From assembly GCF_003070885.1 (NCBI RefSeq), contig NZ_CP028913.1:558001-622000 (forward strand): a stretch of 64,000 bases of DNA, given 5' to 3'. Under the pieces are notes generated by a model. That model did no database searches. It was not told the origin of the DNA and was given only the letters and a program-made list of their open reading frames with translations. Shown piece by piece: positions 1-8,171 of this stretch. The number at the start of each line of letters is the position of its first letter. Within the stretch, counting starts at the first letter, position 1. Source of the stretch: Agromyces badenianii (GTDB lineage Bacteria; Actinomycetota; Actinomycetes; Actinomycetales; Microbacteriaceae). A program made the translations under genes and the position numbers.

Positions 1-1
1 G

Positions 2-199
2 CATCCGGCGACGACGACGCACGCGCACCTCGATGCCCAGACGCGGGCGAAGGGGCGCATCTCCGCGGGCCTGCTGCGCCTCTCGATCGGTCTCGAAGAG
101 CCCGACGACCTCATTCGCGACCTCGAACGCGGCTTCGCGGCCATTCGGGCGGCCGCCGCCGCCGCGCCCGTCATCGCGCACGAAAGGATCACCCCATGA
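2..199 (+). CDS. Cys/Met-metabolism PLP-dependent enzyme, C-terminal end (partial)
   Basis: Frame 2 is open from the window edge for 65 codons to a TGA. The residues LLRLSIGLEEPDDLIRDLE followed by an Ala-rich helix are the typical C-terminus of the trans-sulfuration family (cystathionine gamma-synthase, O-acetylhomoserine sulfhydrylase, methionine gamma-lyase), in which the RLSIGLE segment carries the arginine that binds the substrate carboxylate. The PLP lysine lies outside the window, so the exact reaction cannot be decided. Its stop overlaps the next start by four bases (ATGA), so it is translationally coupled to the flavin monooxygenase gene, which suggests organosulfur or methionine metabolism. 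Confidence 0.8.
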   Translation, partial: HPATTTHAHLDAQTRAKGRISAGLLRLSIGLEEPDDLIRDLERGFAAIRAAAAAAPVIAHERITP

Positions 200-1515
200 C
201 GCGTCCTCAGCACTTCGGCTGGTTCTTCTCCCGCGGCTTCGGGCCGCAGGGATGGGGCCACCCGTACTACCAGTGGAACTACAAGTGGACGGAGCCGCAC
301 CTCTACCAGCAGTCGGTGCGCGAGCTCGAGCAGGCGGGTCTCGACCTCGTCATCATCGAGGATGCGCTCTCGATCGGCACCCCCGAGACGATCGACCTGC
401 GGGTACGGCAGGCCTACGGCGGCCCGAAGCACGACCCGCTCGCGCTCACGCCGTTCCTGCTCGCCGCGACGTCGAACATCGGCATCGCGCCGACCGTGAA
501 CGCGGGCGGCCACCCGCCCTACCTCGCGGCGCGCCACTTCGCATCGCTGCATCACCTGAGCGGCCACCGGGTCGGCATCAACGTGGTCACCGATGTCGGC
601 AGCACCCGGCACTTCCAGGTGCCCCGGGTCACCCACGACCAGGCCTACGACCGCGCGAGCGAGTGGCTGACGGCCGTGCGCGGGCTCTGGCAAAGCTGGG
701 AGGACGGCGCGCTCATCGAGGATGCCGCGTCCGCCCACTTCGCCGACGGCTCGAAGATCCCGCCGTGGCGGTTCGAGGGCGAGTACTTCGACGTGACCGG
801 GCCGCTCAACGCGCTGCCGTTCACCGATGGCGACCCGGCGATCGTCTCGCCCGGCGGCTCGCCCAAGGGCCTCGCCTTCGCGGGCACCCACTCGGATGTG
901 CAGCTCGCCTACGCGCCGCTCGACCTCGACATCGTGCGGGCCTACCGCCAGAAGATCATCGACGCCGCGCTCGCACACGGTCGCGCCGCGAACGCCGTGA
1001 AGACGCTCTTCGTGTTCAAGCCCGAGATCGTCTCGAGCGAGGAGGAGGTCGACCGGGTCGTGCGCGCCTCGCTCGACCCCAGCGACGAGGTGATCGCCGC
1101 GGTGCTCGAGGGGCAGTCGAGCGACCTCGAGACCGACCTGTCGACCCAGCCGCTCGACCGGCCGCTCGACACCTCGATCTTCGGCGACCACGTGTCGCAG
1201 GGCACCATCAAGGGCCTGCTCGGCAAGTTCGACAGCTTCGAGTCGGTGACCCTGCGCGATCTGCTCGTGGCGAAGGGCCGCAAGGGGCGCATCAGCGACC
1301 ACGAGGGATTCGTGGGCACGGCCGATCAGGTTGCCGACTTCATCGAGGAGTTCGGCGAGGAGGCCGACAACGACGGCTTCATCTTCTCGGGCGACCTGCA
1401 CCCGGTCACGGTGCACCGCTACCTCGACGAGCTCGTGCCGATCCTGCGCCGCCGCGGCGTCCTGCGCAACGAGTACGGCGGCGGGGGCATCCAGGGCAAT
1501 CTGCACGACTTCTGA
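196..1515 (+). CDS. LLM-class flavin-dependent monooxygenase (NtaA/SnaA/DszA type)
   Basis: A 439-residue protein of the length usual for the NtaA/SnaA/DszA/SfnG branch of luciferase-like monooxygenases. Family landmarks are IIEDALSIG near residue 55, the NAGGHPPYLAARHFASL region near 100-115, HRVGINVVTDVGS near 125 and SPGGSPKGLAFAGTHSD near 215-230. Such enzymes use reduced FMN supplied by a separate reductase plus O2 to oxidise organosulfur or aminopolycarboxylate compounds. The start is fixed by the ATGA overlap with the upstream trans-sulfuration gene. A convergent NADPH:FMN reductase lies just downstream, which would supply FMNH2. The substrate is not predictable; a sulfone, sulfonate or thioether is likely from context. 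Confidence 0.88.
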   Translation: MTRPQHFGWFFSRGFGPQGWGHPYYQWNYKWTEPHLYQQSVRELEQAGLDLVIIEDALSIGTPETIDLRVRQAYGGPKHDPLALTPFLLAATSNIGIAPTVNAGGHPPYLAARHFASLHHLSGHRVGINVVTDVGSTRHFQVPRVTHDQAYDRASEWLTAVRGLWQSWEDGALIEDAASAHFADGSKIPPWRFEGEYFDVTGPLNALPFTDGDPAIVSPGGSPKGLAFAGTHSDVQLAYAPLDLDIVRAYRQKIIDAALAHGRAANAVKTLFVFKPEIVSSEEEVDRVVRASLDPSDEVIAAVLEGQSSDLETDLSTQPLDRPLDTSIFGDHVSQGTIKGLLGKFDSFESVTLRDLLVAKGRKGRISDHEGFVGTADQVADFIEEFGEEADNDGFIFSGDLHPVTVHRYLDELVPILRRRGVLRNEYGGGGIQGNLHDF

Positions 1516-1524
1516 GACGGATGC

Positions 1525-1618
1525 CGCTGCATCGGTGTGCGCCGCCGCGTGTGCGTGCGCCGGTGCGCGCCCCTGCGCCTGCGTGCGCCGCTGCGTGTGC
1601 GCCACGGATGCCGCTGCG
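1525..1618. repeat. Low-complexity G/C repeat after the monooxygenase gene
   Basis: After the stop codon about 90 bases consist of imperfect, irregular copies of short words such as GTGCGCC and GTGCGCG, ending in two GGATGCCGCTGC copies. No open frame here looks coding. It ends directly at the strong hairpin that follows. Confidence 0.4.
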
Positions 1619-1652
1619 CCGGTGCCCGCCCGATTCGTCGGGCGGGCACCGG
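1619..1652. terminator. Bidirectional rho-independent-like terminator
   Basis: A perfect 15-bp inverted repeat (CCGGTGCCCGCCCGA and its complement) encloses a TTCG tetraloop. It lies between two convergent genes, 103 bases after the monooxygenase stop and 8 bases before the stop of the FMN reductase, so it can serve both. There is no U tract, as is common in high-G+C actinobacteria. Confidence 0.85.
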
Positions 1653-1660
1653 CGTTGGCG

Positions 1661-2248
1661 TCACCAGGTGGCGACGTAGTCCGAGACCGAGTCGGGCAGG
1701 GCGCTGCGCACGATGGGCACGCCCCGCTGCACGGCCTGGTCGATTCGCGCCCGAAGCGAATCGGAATCGACGCGGTAGTCGACGAAGTCGGCGTCGCTCG
1801 CGTACACGCCGATCGGCAGGGTGAGCGCCTGGAAGAAGGAGAACAGCGGCCGGAACTGATGCTCGATGATGAGGGCGTGACGGTCGCTGCCGCCGGTCGC
1901 CGCGAGCTGCACGGGCTTGTCGATGAGCGCGTACTGGCCGACGAAGTCGAAGACGTGCTTGAACAACCCGGTGAAGCTCGCTCGGTACACCGGGCTCGCC
2001 ACGATCAGCAGCGTCGCCGATTCGATGCGGCGGATCGCCTCCTGGGCGATCGGGCTGAGTTCGTCGCGGGTGAGCGCACCCGAGAACTCCCGGCCGATCT
2101 CGCTGAGCTCGATGAGGTGCGTCTCGACCGGCACGTGGCCGTCGAGTGCCGCCGAGAAGGCGTCGAGGATCTCTTTGGTCAGCACCGTGGTCTTCGACGG
2201 CGCATGCAGGCTGCCTGAGACGGCGACGATCGAAACTGGAACGGTCAT
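1661..2248 (-). CDS. NADPH-dependent FMN reductase (SsuE/MsuE family)
   Basis: A 195-residue flavodoxin-fold protein. MTVPVSIVAVSGSLHAPSKT carries the FMN-phosphate loop GSxxxxSxT, and IVASPVYRASFTGLFKHVFD is the signature of SsuE/MsuE reductases, which hand FMNH2 to two-component monooxygenases. The start chosen is the ATG before TVPVSIVAVSG, because longer in-frame extensions run through unconserved sequence. It is convergent with the LLM monooxygenase, its likely partner. Confidence 0.88.
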   Translation of the reverse strand: MTVPVSIVAVSGSLHAPSKTTVLTKEILDAFSAALDGHVPVETHLIELSEIGREFSGALTRDELSPIAQEAIRRIESATLLIVASPVYRASFTGLFKHVFDFVGQYALIDKPVQLAATGGSDRHALIIEHQFRPLFSFFQALTLPIGVYASDADFVDYRVDSDSLRARIDQAVQRGVPIVRSALPDSVSDYVATW

Positions 2249-2466
2249 GATTCGACCGTAGGCAGGCGTGCAGAATCCCACGACCCCTGCCGACGCGCGG
2301 GGTAAGACGGCGCAACGCGGCGCCACATCGGGTTCGATCGGGCGCACGGGCGCGATCGGACGGGCGCCGAGAGCGAATTCCGGCGGAGTGGTGACGGAAG
2401 AGATGGCCCTATCTGCGCTTGTCGGCGGGCTTGCATGCGGTCACGGTAACCGGCGGCCGCGACGGC

Positions 2467-3828
2467 TCAGACGAGCGGCCGATTGCTCCGGATGATCCCG
2501 CGCGGGTCGACGCGGCGCTTCACCGCCGCGAGCCGGTCGAGCACCGTGCGGTCGTAGGCGTCGGCGAGGGTCGCCCCCGAGCCGAGGAAGGTGGGCAGTG
2601 TGCCGCCGCCGGGATGGGCCGCCGCGAGCTCGCGGAGCGGTTCGAACGCGGCATGGGTGTCGATCGTCGGGTCGAAGAGCAGCACGCTCGAGCTCAACAG
2701 CCCCTCGGCGTGCACCGCGCCGACCGCGGCGAACTCCGCCCCGAGCTCGTCGGCGATCGCACCGCCAAGTGCACGGATGCTGGCGCGCATGAGGCCGTGG
2801 TCGGCGCCGCGCAGGAACGCGTCGACGAAGGAGGCGGCGAATGCCGCGTCGAACCCGACGAGCGCGGCACCGAAGTCGGCGGAGGGCATCGGATCGACCG
2901 GTTCGGCGGCGACGGCGGCGAGCGAACCGATCGTGAAGGGCACGAGCGTGTCGACGATCGGCTCGGCGACGGCGAGGAGCCGGGCGGCATGCGCGCGACC
3001 GGTCTCTTCGTCGCCGACGTGCACCAGACCGACCGTCGCGACCGTGCGACCGCGCAAGTGGGGCGGCAACTCCGGCGCGTCGGGGAAGCGCATCATGCCG
3101 ATGTCGAGACCGAGTTCGGGCTCGTCACGGGCCAGGGCGAAGGCCGCGGCGATGACCGCTTCGGCGGACTCGGCCGCAAACGTGAGACTGCCGCCGTAGA
3201 TGGCGTCGCCGGGGTAGAGGGCGAGTTCGATCTCGGTGACGACGCCGAACAGACCGCCGCCGCCGCGCAGCGCCCAGAGCAGTTCGGCGTCGTCGGCATC
3301 GGTCACCCGGCGCAGTTCGCCCGCCGCGTCGACGAGCTCGACCGAGATGATCGAACGGGCCGTGAGACCGAATCGTCGGCTGAACATCGACTGGCCCCCG
3401 GCGATGGCGAGCGCGACGACGTTGACCTCGGGATTCGACCCGGCAAGCGCCACGAGGCCGGTGCCGTCGAGTCGCTCGAGTGCTCGGCCCCAGTTGACGC
3501 CGGCGCCGACGCGCAGCACGTGGGCCTCGCTGTCGACCACGATCTCGTCGAACCGCGTCGGACGGATGAGGATGACCCCGGCCAGGTCGCCGGCGGCGCC
3601 GTGCCCGTTGGGCTGAACGGTGACGCCGAGTCCGGCATCGGCGGCGGTGCGGAGGATCGCCTGGATGTCGGCCACATCGGCCGGCTCGGCGATGGCCGCG
3701 GGGCGCTGGTCGACGCTGAGGTTCCACGGCGTGCGGGCCGTGTCGTAGTCGGCGTCGCCTGGCACGACGAGCCGGCCGGTGAGTTCGGAGCGGAGCTCGA
3801 GCAGAGCAGAGCCGGATGAGGAGGTCAT
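2467..3828 (-). CDS. FAD-binding (VAO/BBE-type) oxidoreductase
   Basis: A 453-residue flavoprotein. The N-terminal FAD-binding PCMH domain shows VQPNGHGAAGDL at about residues 77-88, where the His corresponds to the 8-alpha-histidyl FAD linkage in this superfamily, and LLWALRGGGGLFGVVTEIEL near 205-225. The C-terminus has the berberine-bridge tail DRLAAVKRRVDPRGIIRSNR. The position that carries the second, cysteinyl FAD link in some relatives lies in the stretch GSNPEVNVVALAIAGG and has no Cys, so at most a mono-covalent flavin is expected. It probably oxidises a sugar, alcohol or alkaloid-like compound. A 218-bp gap without any convincing gene separates it from the FMN reductase. Confidence 0.88.
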   Translation of the reverse strand: MTSSSGSALLELRSELTGRLVVPGDADYDTARTPWNLSVDQRPAAIAEPADVADIQAILRTAADAGLGVTVQPNGHGAAGDLAGVILIRPTRFDEIVVDSEAHVLRVGAGVNWGRALERLDGTGLVALAGSNPEVNVVALAIAGGQSMFSRRFGLTARSIISVELVDAAGELRRVTDADDAELLWALRGGGGLFGVVTEIELALYPGDAIYGGSLTFAAESAEAVIAAAFALARDEPELGLDIGMMRFPDAPELPPHLRGRTVATVGLVHVGDEETGRAHAARLLAVAEPIVDTLVPFTIGSLAAVAAEPVDPMPSADFGAALVGFDAAFAASFVDAFLRGADHGLMRASIRALGGAIADELGAEFAAVGAVHAEGLLSSSVLLFDPTIDTHAAFEPLRELAAAHPGGGTLPTFLGSGATLADAYDRTVLDRLAAVKRRVDPRGIIRSNRPLV

Positions 3829-3902
3829 CGTGTTCCTTTCGTCGGGGTCAACCTATCGCCGCCGACCGACGTCGTCACTCGCGTGCCGTCGCGCGCCAGA
3901 GG

Positions 3903-4478
3903 TCAATCGAGGTCGAGCCGCATGAGCACGCGCGGGAATCCGCTCACCACCGAGTCGGTGTCGGCCGCCTTCGTGAAGCCGGCCCGCTCGAAGAGCGCGC
4001 GGGTGCCGACGTAGGCCATGGTCAGGTCGACCTTCTCGCCCGCGTTGTCGACGGGGTAGCCCTCGATCGCGGGCGCGCCGTGCTCACGGGCGAAGTCGAC
4101 CGCGCCGGCGAGCAGGTAGTGCGAGATGCCGGTCTTGCGATGCCCGGGCCGCACGCGGAAGCACCACACCGACCACACGTCGAGGTCATCGACGTGCGGG
4201 ATCCTGCGGTTCGTCGCGAAGCTCGTATCGGCGCGCGGGTGCACCGCCGCCCAGCCGACCACCTCGTCGCCCTCGTAGGCGAGCACGCCGGGCGCCGGGT
4301 CGAGTGCGCAGAGCGCTCGCACGCGCTCGGCCCGCTCGGGCCCGCGCAACGCCAGATTCTCCTTCGATGAGAGCAGCCGGTAGCTGAGGCAGAAGCACAC
4401 GTTCGACGTGGGCCGCTTCGGCCCGATGACCGCCGCCACGTCGTCGAAGGTCGTCGCGGGCCGCACCTCGATCGCCAT
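3903..4478 (-). CDS. GNAT-family N-acetyltransferase
   Basis: A 191-residue protein. The GNAT core is visible as VLAYEGDEVVGWAAVHPR (strand 4 region) followed by VWCFRVRPGHRKTGISHYLL, where RPGHRKTGI is the acetyl-CoA pyrophosphate-binding motif (R/QxxGxG/A type). The N-terminal segment NVCFCLSYRLLSS resembles a subgroup of actinobacterial GNAT proteins of unknown acceptor. It lies alone, 74 bp downstream of the oxidoreductase start, on the same strand. Confidence 0.85.
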   Translation of the reverse strand: MAIEVRPATTFDDVAAVIGPKRPTSNVCFCLSYRLLSSKENLALRGPERAERVRALCALDPAPGVLAYEGDEVVGWAAVHPRADTSFATNRRIPHVDDLDVWSVWCFRVRPGHRKTGISHYLLAGAVDFAREHGAPAIEGYPVDNAGEKVDLTMAYVGTRALFERAGFTKAADTDSVVSGFPRVLMRLDLD

Positions 4479-4544
4479 GCCGCCACCCTGCCATGACCAT
4501 GCGACACCGGCAATGCACGAAGAACCGCGCGGCGGTCGTGCCGC

Positions 4545-4916
4545 CTACCCGAGCGCGATCAGCAGGCTCAGCAGGGCGAGCACGATGACGACGGGCGTCA
4601 TCGTGAACCGCTCGGCCCTGCTGCGCGAGATGGCGTTCATCGGGATGCCGAGCACGAAGTAGCCGAAGACGATCCACATGCCGACCGTCGAGACGGTGTC
4701 GGAGACGACATCGATGATGCCGACGCGATCGAGCGCGAGCGCGGCGATGATCGCGTAGATGACGATCGAGACGGCGCTGCCGATGCGCAGTCTCGGCGGG
4801 AGCACGCGGTGCTGCCCGCCCCACGCGAAGTGCCCGATCGGCGCGCCGAGCGCGAGGGCCAGTTGGAAGACCGCGAGCGCGGCGAGGATCACGCAGAGGG
4901 CGATGGCAGCGGGCAC
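4545..4916 (-). CDS. Small integral membrane protein
   Basis: A 123-residue protein with four clear hydrophobic segments (about residues 4-24, 45-65, 76-95 and 104-122) and almost no soluble domain. It starts with MPAAIALCVILAAL and has a short basic loop (SRSRAERF) before the last helix. Similar short four-span proteins are common in actinobacteria without known function. No partner is evident from the neighbours. Confidence 0.7.
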   Translation of the reverse strand: MPAAIALCVILAALAVFQLALALGAPIGHFAWGGQHRVLPPRLRIGSAVSIVIYAIIAALALDRVGIIDVVSDTVSTVGMWIVFGYFVLGIPMNAISRSRAERFTMTPVVIVLALLSLLIALG

Positions 4917-4967
4917 TCGCGAAGCATACCGAGTCGATGTGTCGCAGCGGGGGCGGCGACGCGGCGC

Positions 4968-5846
4968 CTACTCCTCGGGGATCGCGAGCTTGAACACGTC
5001 GGTCGTGATGTCGGCGGGGTCGGGGCCGCCGCGCACGCCGGTGTCGAGTCGGTCGATCGCCTCGAGCTCAGCGCCCGCGAGTTCGAAGTCGAACACGTCG
5101 AAGTTCTCGGCGATGCGGTGTTCGTGCACCGACTTCGGGATTGCTGAGCGGCCCCGCTGCAGGTGCCAGCGCAGCATCACCTGGGCGGGCGTCTTGCCGT
5201 GGTTGACCGCGATGCCGCCGATCACGTCGTCGTCGAGCGTGCTGTGGCCGGTGCCGCGGTAGAACGTGATGCCGCCGATCGGCGACCATGCCTGCGTGAG
5301 CACGCCGTGAGACGCGTTCGCGGCCTGCACCTCGGGTTGCGAGAAGTACGGATGCACCTCCACCTGGTTCACCGCCGGCACCACCGTGGTCTGCTCGAGC
5401 AGCGCTGCGAGGTGGTCGGGCATGAAGTTGCTGACGCCGATCGCGCGCACCCGGCCCTCGGCGAGCAGGGTCTCGAGCGCTCGGTACGCCTGCACGGTGG
5501 CATCGAATCGCTTCGGCATGGGCTGGTGCAGGATGAGCAGGTCGAGCTGGTCGATGCCGAGCTTGCGCGTGCTCTTCTCGAAGGCGTGCAGGGTCTCGTC
5601 GTAGCCGTAGTCGCTGATCCACACCTTGGTCTCGATGAAGAGCTCCGAACGGTCGAGTCCCGAGCTGCGGATGGCTTCGCCGACGCCGCGCTCGTTGAGG
5701 TACGCGCCGGCCGTGTCGATGAGGCGGTAGCCGATGCGAAGCGCGGATGCCACGGCCGCCGCGGTCTCGTCGGGAGGCGTCTGGTACACGCCGTAGCCGA
5801 GCGCCGGCATGGTGATTCCGTTGTTCAGGGTGAGCGTCTCCGTCAT
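4968..5846 (-). CDS. Aldo/keto reductase
   Basis: A 292-residue TIM-barrel oxidoreductase of the 2,5-diketo-gluconate reductase type. The catalytic tetrad is present: Asp in LIDTAGAYLNE with the Tyr three residues further, Lys in FIETKVWIS, and His in LLILHQPMP. The signature GVSNFMPDHL and the NADP(H)-binding IPKSVHEHRIAEN near the C-terminus are also seen. It reduces aldehydes or ketones with NADPH. It is a single gene; the 147 bp upstream hold the promoter region shared with the divergent DUF2975 gene. Confidence 0.92.
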   Translation of the reverse strand: MTETLTLNNGITMPALGYGVYQTPPDETAAAVASALRIGYRLIDTAGAYLNERGVGEAIRSSGLDRSELFIETKVWISDYGYDETLHAFEKSTRKLGIDQLDLLILHQPMPKRFDATVQAYRALETLLAEGRVRAIGVSNFMPDHLAALLEQTTVVPAVNQVEVHPYFSQPEVQAANASHGVLTQAWSPIGGITFYRGTGHSTLDDDVIGGIAVNHGKTPAQVMLRWHLQRGRSAIPKSVHEHRIAENFDVFDFELAGAELEAIDRLDTGVRGGPDPADITTDVFKLAIPEE

Positions 5847-5953
5847 GCTTCGACGCTAGGTGCAGCCGCTCGCATTCGACCGGCACCGCCGGGGCCAGTC
5901 GCATCCGTATGCATCGAGTCGAGCCCGAGGCATCCGTCGCCCCATCGGTTAGT

Positions 5954-5974
5954 ACCTATTGACAAACGATAGGT
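5954..5974. promoter_or_regulatory. Inverted repeat upstream of the DUF2975/XRE operon
   Basis: ACCTAT-N9-ATAGGT is a perfect 6-bp inverted repeat in an unusually A/T-rich patch, 19 bases before the DUF2975 start. It overlaps TTGACA (5959-5964), which could serve as a -35 box, although no good -10 is seen. Autoregulation by the downstream XRE protein is possible. Confidence 0.45.
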
Positions 5975-5993
5975 AATTCACGAGAGTCGATGC

Positions 5994-6491
5994 ATGCAGA
6001 AGATCGATCGGGTCGTGGTGCCCCTCAGAGTCTTGCTCGTGCTCGTCTTCGCGGGCCTGCTCCTGGCGCAGCTCCTGAGCCTGCCCGGGCAGTTCTCGCA
6101 CATGGCCGCCGAGAACCCCGAACTCGGGTTCATCCCGTGGCTGCTGCTGATCCTCGCGCTCCTCGAGGCGGTGTGCTTCCAGGTCGTGATCGTCTGCACG
6201 TGGCGGCTGCTCACGCTGGTCGGCTCGGATCGCATCTTCAGCGAGGAGGCCTTCGTGTGGGTCGACGCGATCGTGTGGGCGATGGTCGTCGCGTGGCTGC
6301 TGCTCGCGGGCGTGGCCGCCTACCTCGTCTCGGTCATCTACTTCACCCCCGAACTCCGAGACCCGGGCGTGCCGATCGCCTTGACCGGCATGGTGCTGAT
6401 CGGCGGGGTCATGGTGCTGACGATGGTCGTGATGCGAGCGCTGCTGCGGCAGGCGACCGTCTTGCGCAGCGACCTGGAAGAAGTGATCTGA
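5994..6491 (+). CDS. DUF2975 membrane protein
   Basis: A 165-residue protein with four transmembrane segments (about 9-29, 42-68, 92-118 and 127-147). The arrangement, with the short motif SDRIFSEEAFVWVD in the second loop, fits the DUF2975 family. Such proteins are typically encoded directly before a small Cro/CI-type regulator, as here: the stop TGA shares one base with the ATG of the next gene. They are thought to act with that regulator, perhaps sensing a membrane signal. The function is unknown. Confidence 0.8.
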   Translation: MQKIDRVVVPLRVLLVLVFAGLLLAQLLSLPGQFSHMAAENPELGFIPWLLLILALLEAVCFQVVIVCTWRLLTLVGSDRIFSEEAFVWVDAIVWAMVVAWLLLAGVAAYLVSVIYFTPELRDPGVPIALTGMVLIGGVMVLTMVVMRALLRQATVLRSDLEEVI

Positions 6492-6772
6492 TGCCGATCG
6501 TGGTGCGCATCGACCTCGAGCTCGCCAGGCGCAAGATGAGCGTCGGCGAGTTCGCCGAGCGCGTGGGGCTGACGCCCGCGAACGTGGCCGTGCTGAAGAA
6601 CGGCCGCGCCAAGGCGGTGCGCTTCACGACCCTCGACGCGATGTGCCGCGTGCTCGAATGCCAGCCCGGCGACCTGCTCGAGTGGGTCGACGAAGAGGGC
6701 GAGGCGGGCGCGCTCGACGATGCGGCCGAGCGCGGGGGAGGCGGGCCCGGCGAGGCCGAGCACACCCCCTGA
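6491..6772 (+). CDS. XRE/Cro-CI family small transcriptional regulator
   Basis: A 93-residue protein. Residues 2-67 form a compact helix-turn-helix domain of the 'MPIVVRIDLELARRKMSVGEF' type, with recognition segment VGLTPANVAVLKNGRAKAVR and the family ending LECQPGDLLEWV. An acidic Gly-rich tail of about 25 residues follows. It overlaps the DUF2975 stop by one base (TGATG), so the two are co-translated. It likely regulates its own operon through the inverted repeat at 5954-5974. Confidence 0.85.
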   Translation: MPIVVRIDLELARRKMSVGEFAERVGLTPANVAVLKNGRAKAVRFTTLDAMCRVLECQPGDLLEWVDEEGEAGALDDAAERGGGGPGEAEHTP

Positions 6773-6826
6773 GCCGAGCTGCGGATGCCGCGGCGCCCGA
6801 GCTGTTCGAACGCCGCGAGCGCGGCG

Positions 6827-8101
6827 TCAGCCGGCGAGCACCGCGTCGAGGCTCTCGCGCACGATCGCGAGGCCGCGACGCAGCTCGTCGTCGGTGATCG
6901 TGAGCGCCGGGAGGAACTTCAGCACCTCGTCGAAGGCGCCCGAGGTCTCGATGATGAGTCCGCGCGTGAACGCCTCGGCCGAGATGCGGGCCGCGAGGGT
7001 GCGGTCGCCGTCGCAGGCGAGGCCGTACATCAGGCCGCGGCCGCGCGGGGCGAGGCCGAGCTCGGGGTGTTCGGCGGCGATGCGGTCGAGCTCGGCGCGC
7101 AGCAGCGCCGACTTCGCGGCCACGCCGTCGGTGAGCGCCGAGTCGGCCCAGTAGGTCTCGAGCGCGACGCGCGCCGACACGAACGCGAGGTTGTTGCCTC
7201 GGAACGTGCCGGTGTGAGCGCCGGGCTTCCACACGTCGACCTCGGGGCGCAGCAGCACGAGCGACATCGGCAGGCCCGAGCCCGAGATCGACTTCGAGAC
7301 GGTGACGATGTCGGGCACGATGCCCGCTGCCTCGAAGGCGAAGAAGGCGCCGGTGCGGCCGACGCCCGCCTGGATCTCGTCGAGGATCAGCAGGATGCCT
7401 CGCGACTCGGTCAACGACCGAAGGCGCTGCAGCCACGGCACGCTCGCGACGTTGATGCCGCCCTCGCCCTGCACGGCTTCGACGATGACGGCGGCGGGCA
7501 GGTCGAGGCCCGATCCGGGGTCGTCGAGCATCTTCTCGAGCAGGTCGAGGGTGTCGACGTCGATGCCGAGGTAGCCGTCGAAGGGCAGGCGGGTGATGCC
7601 GTCGAGGGTGATGCCCGCAGCCTCGCGATACGTGCTGTTGCCCGTCGCGGCGAGCGCGCCGAGGCTCAGCCCGTGGAACCCGTTCGTGAACGCGACGACG
7701 TTGGAACGGCCCGTCGCCTGGCGGGCGACCTTCAGCGCCGCCTCGACCGCGTTCGCACCGGTCGGGCCGGTGAACTGCAGCTTGTGGTCGAGGCCTCGCG
7801 GCTCGAGCACGTACCGCTCGAACGCCTCGATGAAGGAGCGCTTGGCCGACGTCGCCATGTCGAGGCCGTGGATGATGCCGTCGCGCTCGAGGTACTCGAT
7901 GAGCGCGCGCGTGAAGACGGGATTGTTGTGCCCGTAGTTCAGCACCCCCGCGCCGGCGAAGAAGTCGAGGTACTCGCGCCCGTCGGCATCGATGAGGGTC
8001 GAGCCGCTCGCGCGGTCGAAGACCGTGGGGAACGCGCGGATGTACCCGCGCACCTCGGACTCTCGGCGGTCGAAGACGTCCAGGGTCGCAGCGTCGCTCA
8101 T
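6827..8101 (-). CDS. ectB: Diaminobutyrate--2-oxoglutarate aminotransferase (EctB type), orphan
   Basis: A 424-residue class-III PLP aminotransferase. EctB landmarks are FDRRESEVRGYIRAFPTVF at the N-terminus, the AGAGVLNYGHNNP segment, LQFTGPTGANAVEAALKVAR, LILDEIQAGVGRTG and the PLP lysine in TVSKSISGSGLP. It converts L-aspartate-4-semialdehyde plus glutamate into L-2,4-diaminobutyrate (DAB). The start chosen is the ATG of MSDAATLDVFD, matching the normal family length; the upstream extension is not conserved-looking. No ectA, ectC, ectD or siderophore genes are next to it. Because many Microbacteriaceae have DAB in peptidoglycan, a wall-precursor role is more likely than ectoine synthesis (inference). 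Confidence 0.88.
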   Translation of the reverse strand: MSDAATLDVFDRRESEVRGYIRAFPTVFDRASGSTLIDADGREYLDFFAGAGVLNYGHNNPVFTRALIEYLERDGIIHGLDMATSAKRSFIEAFERYVLEPRGLDHKLQFTGPTGANAVEAALKVARQATGRSNVVAFTNGFHGLSLGALAATGNSTYREAAGITLDGITRLPFDGYLGIDVDTLDLLEKMLDDPGSGLDLPAAVIVEAVQGEGGINVASVPWLQRLRSLTESRGILLILDEIQAGVGRTGAFFAFEAAGIVPDIVTVSKSISGSGLPMSLVLLRPEVDVWKPGAHTGTFRGNNLAFVSARVALETYWADSALTDGVAAKSALLRAELDRIAAEHPELGLAPRGRGLMYGLACDGDRTLAARISAEAFTRGLIIETSGAFDEVLKFLPALTITDDELRRGLAIVRESLDAVLAG

Positions 8102-8171
8102 GGCGTGCAGGCTCCTTCTCGGGTCAGGGGGTTCTTTCGAGCCTAGATCGTCAGTCTGTGTGCTTCGTGCG

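Noticed and set aside
6827..8101. Ectoine biosynthesis cluster
   Set aside because: No ectA, ectC or ectD in the neighbourhood; only the aminotransferase is present.
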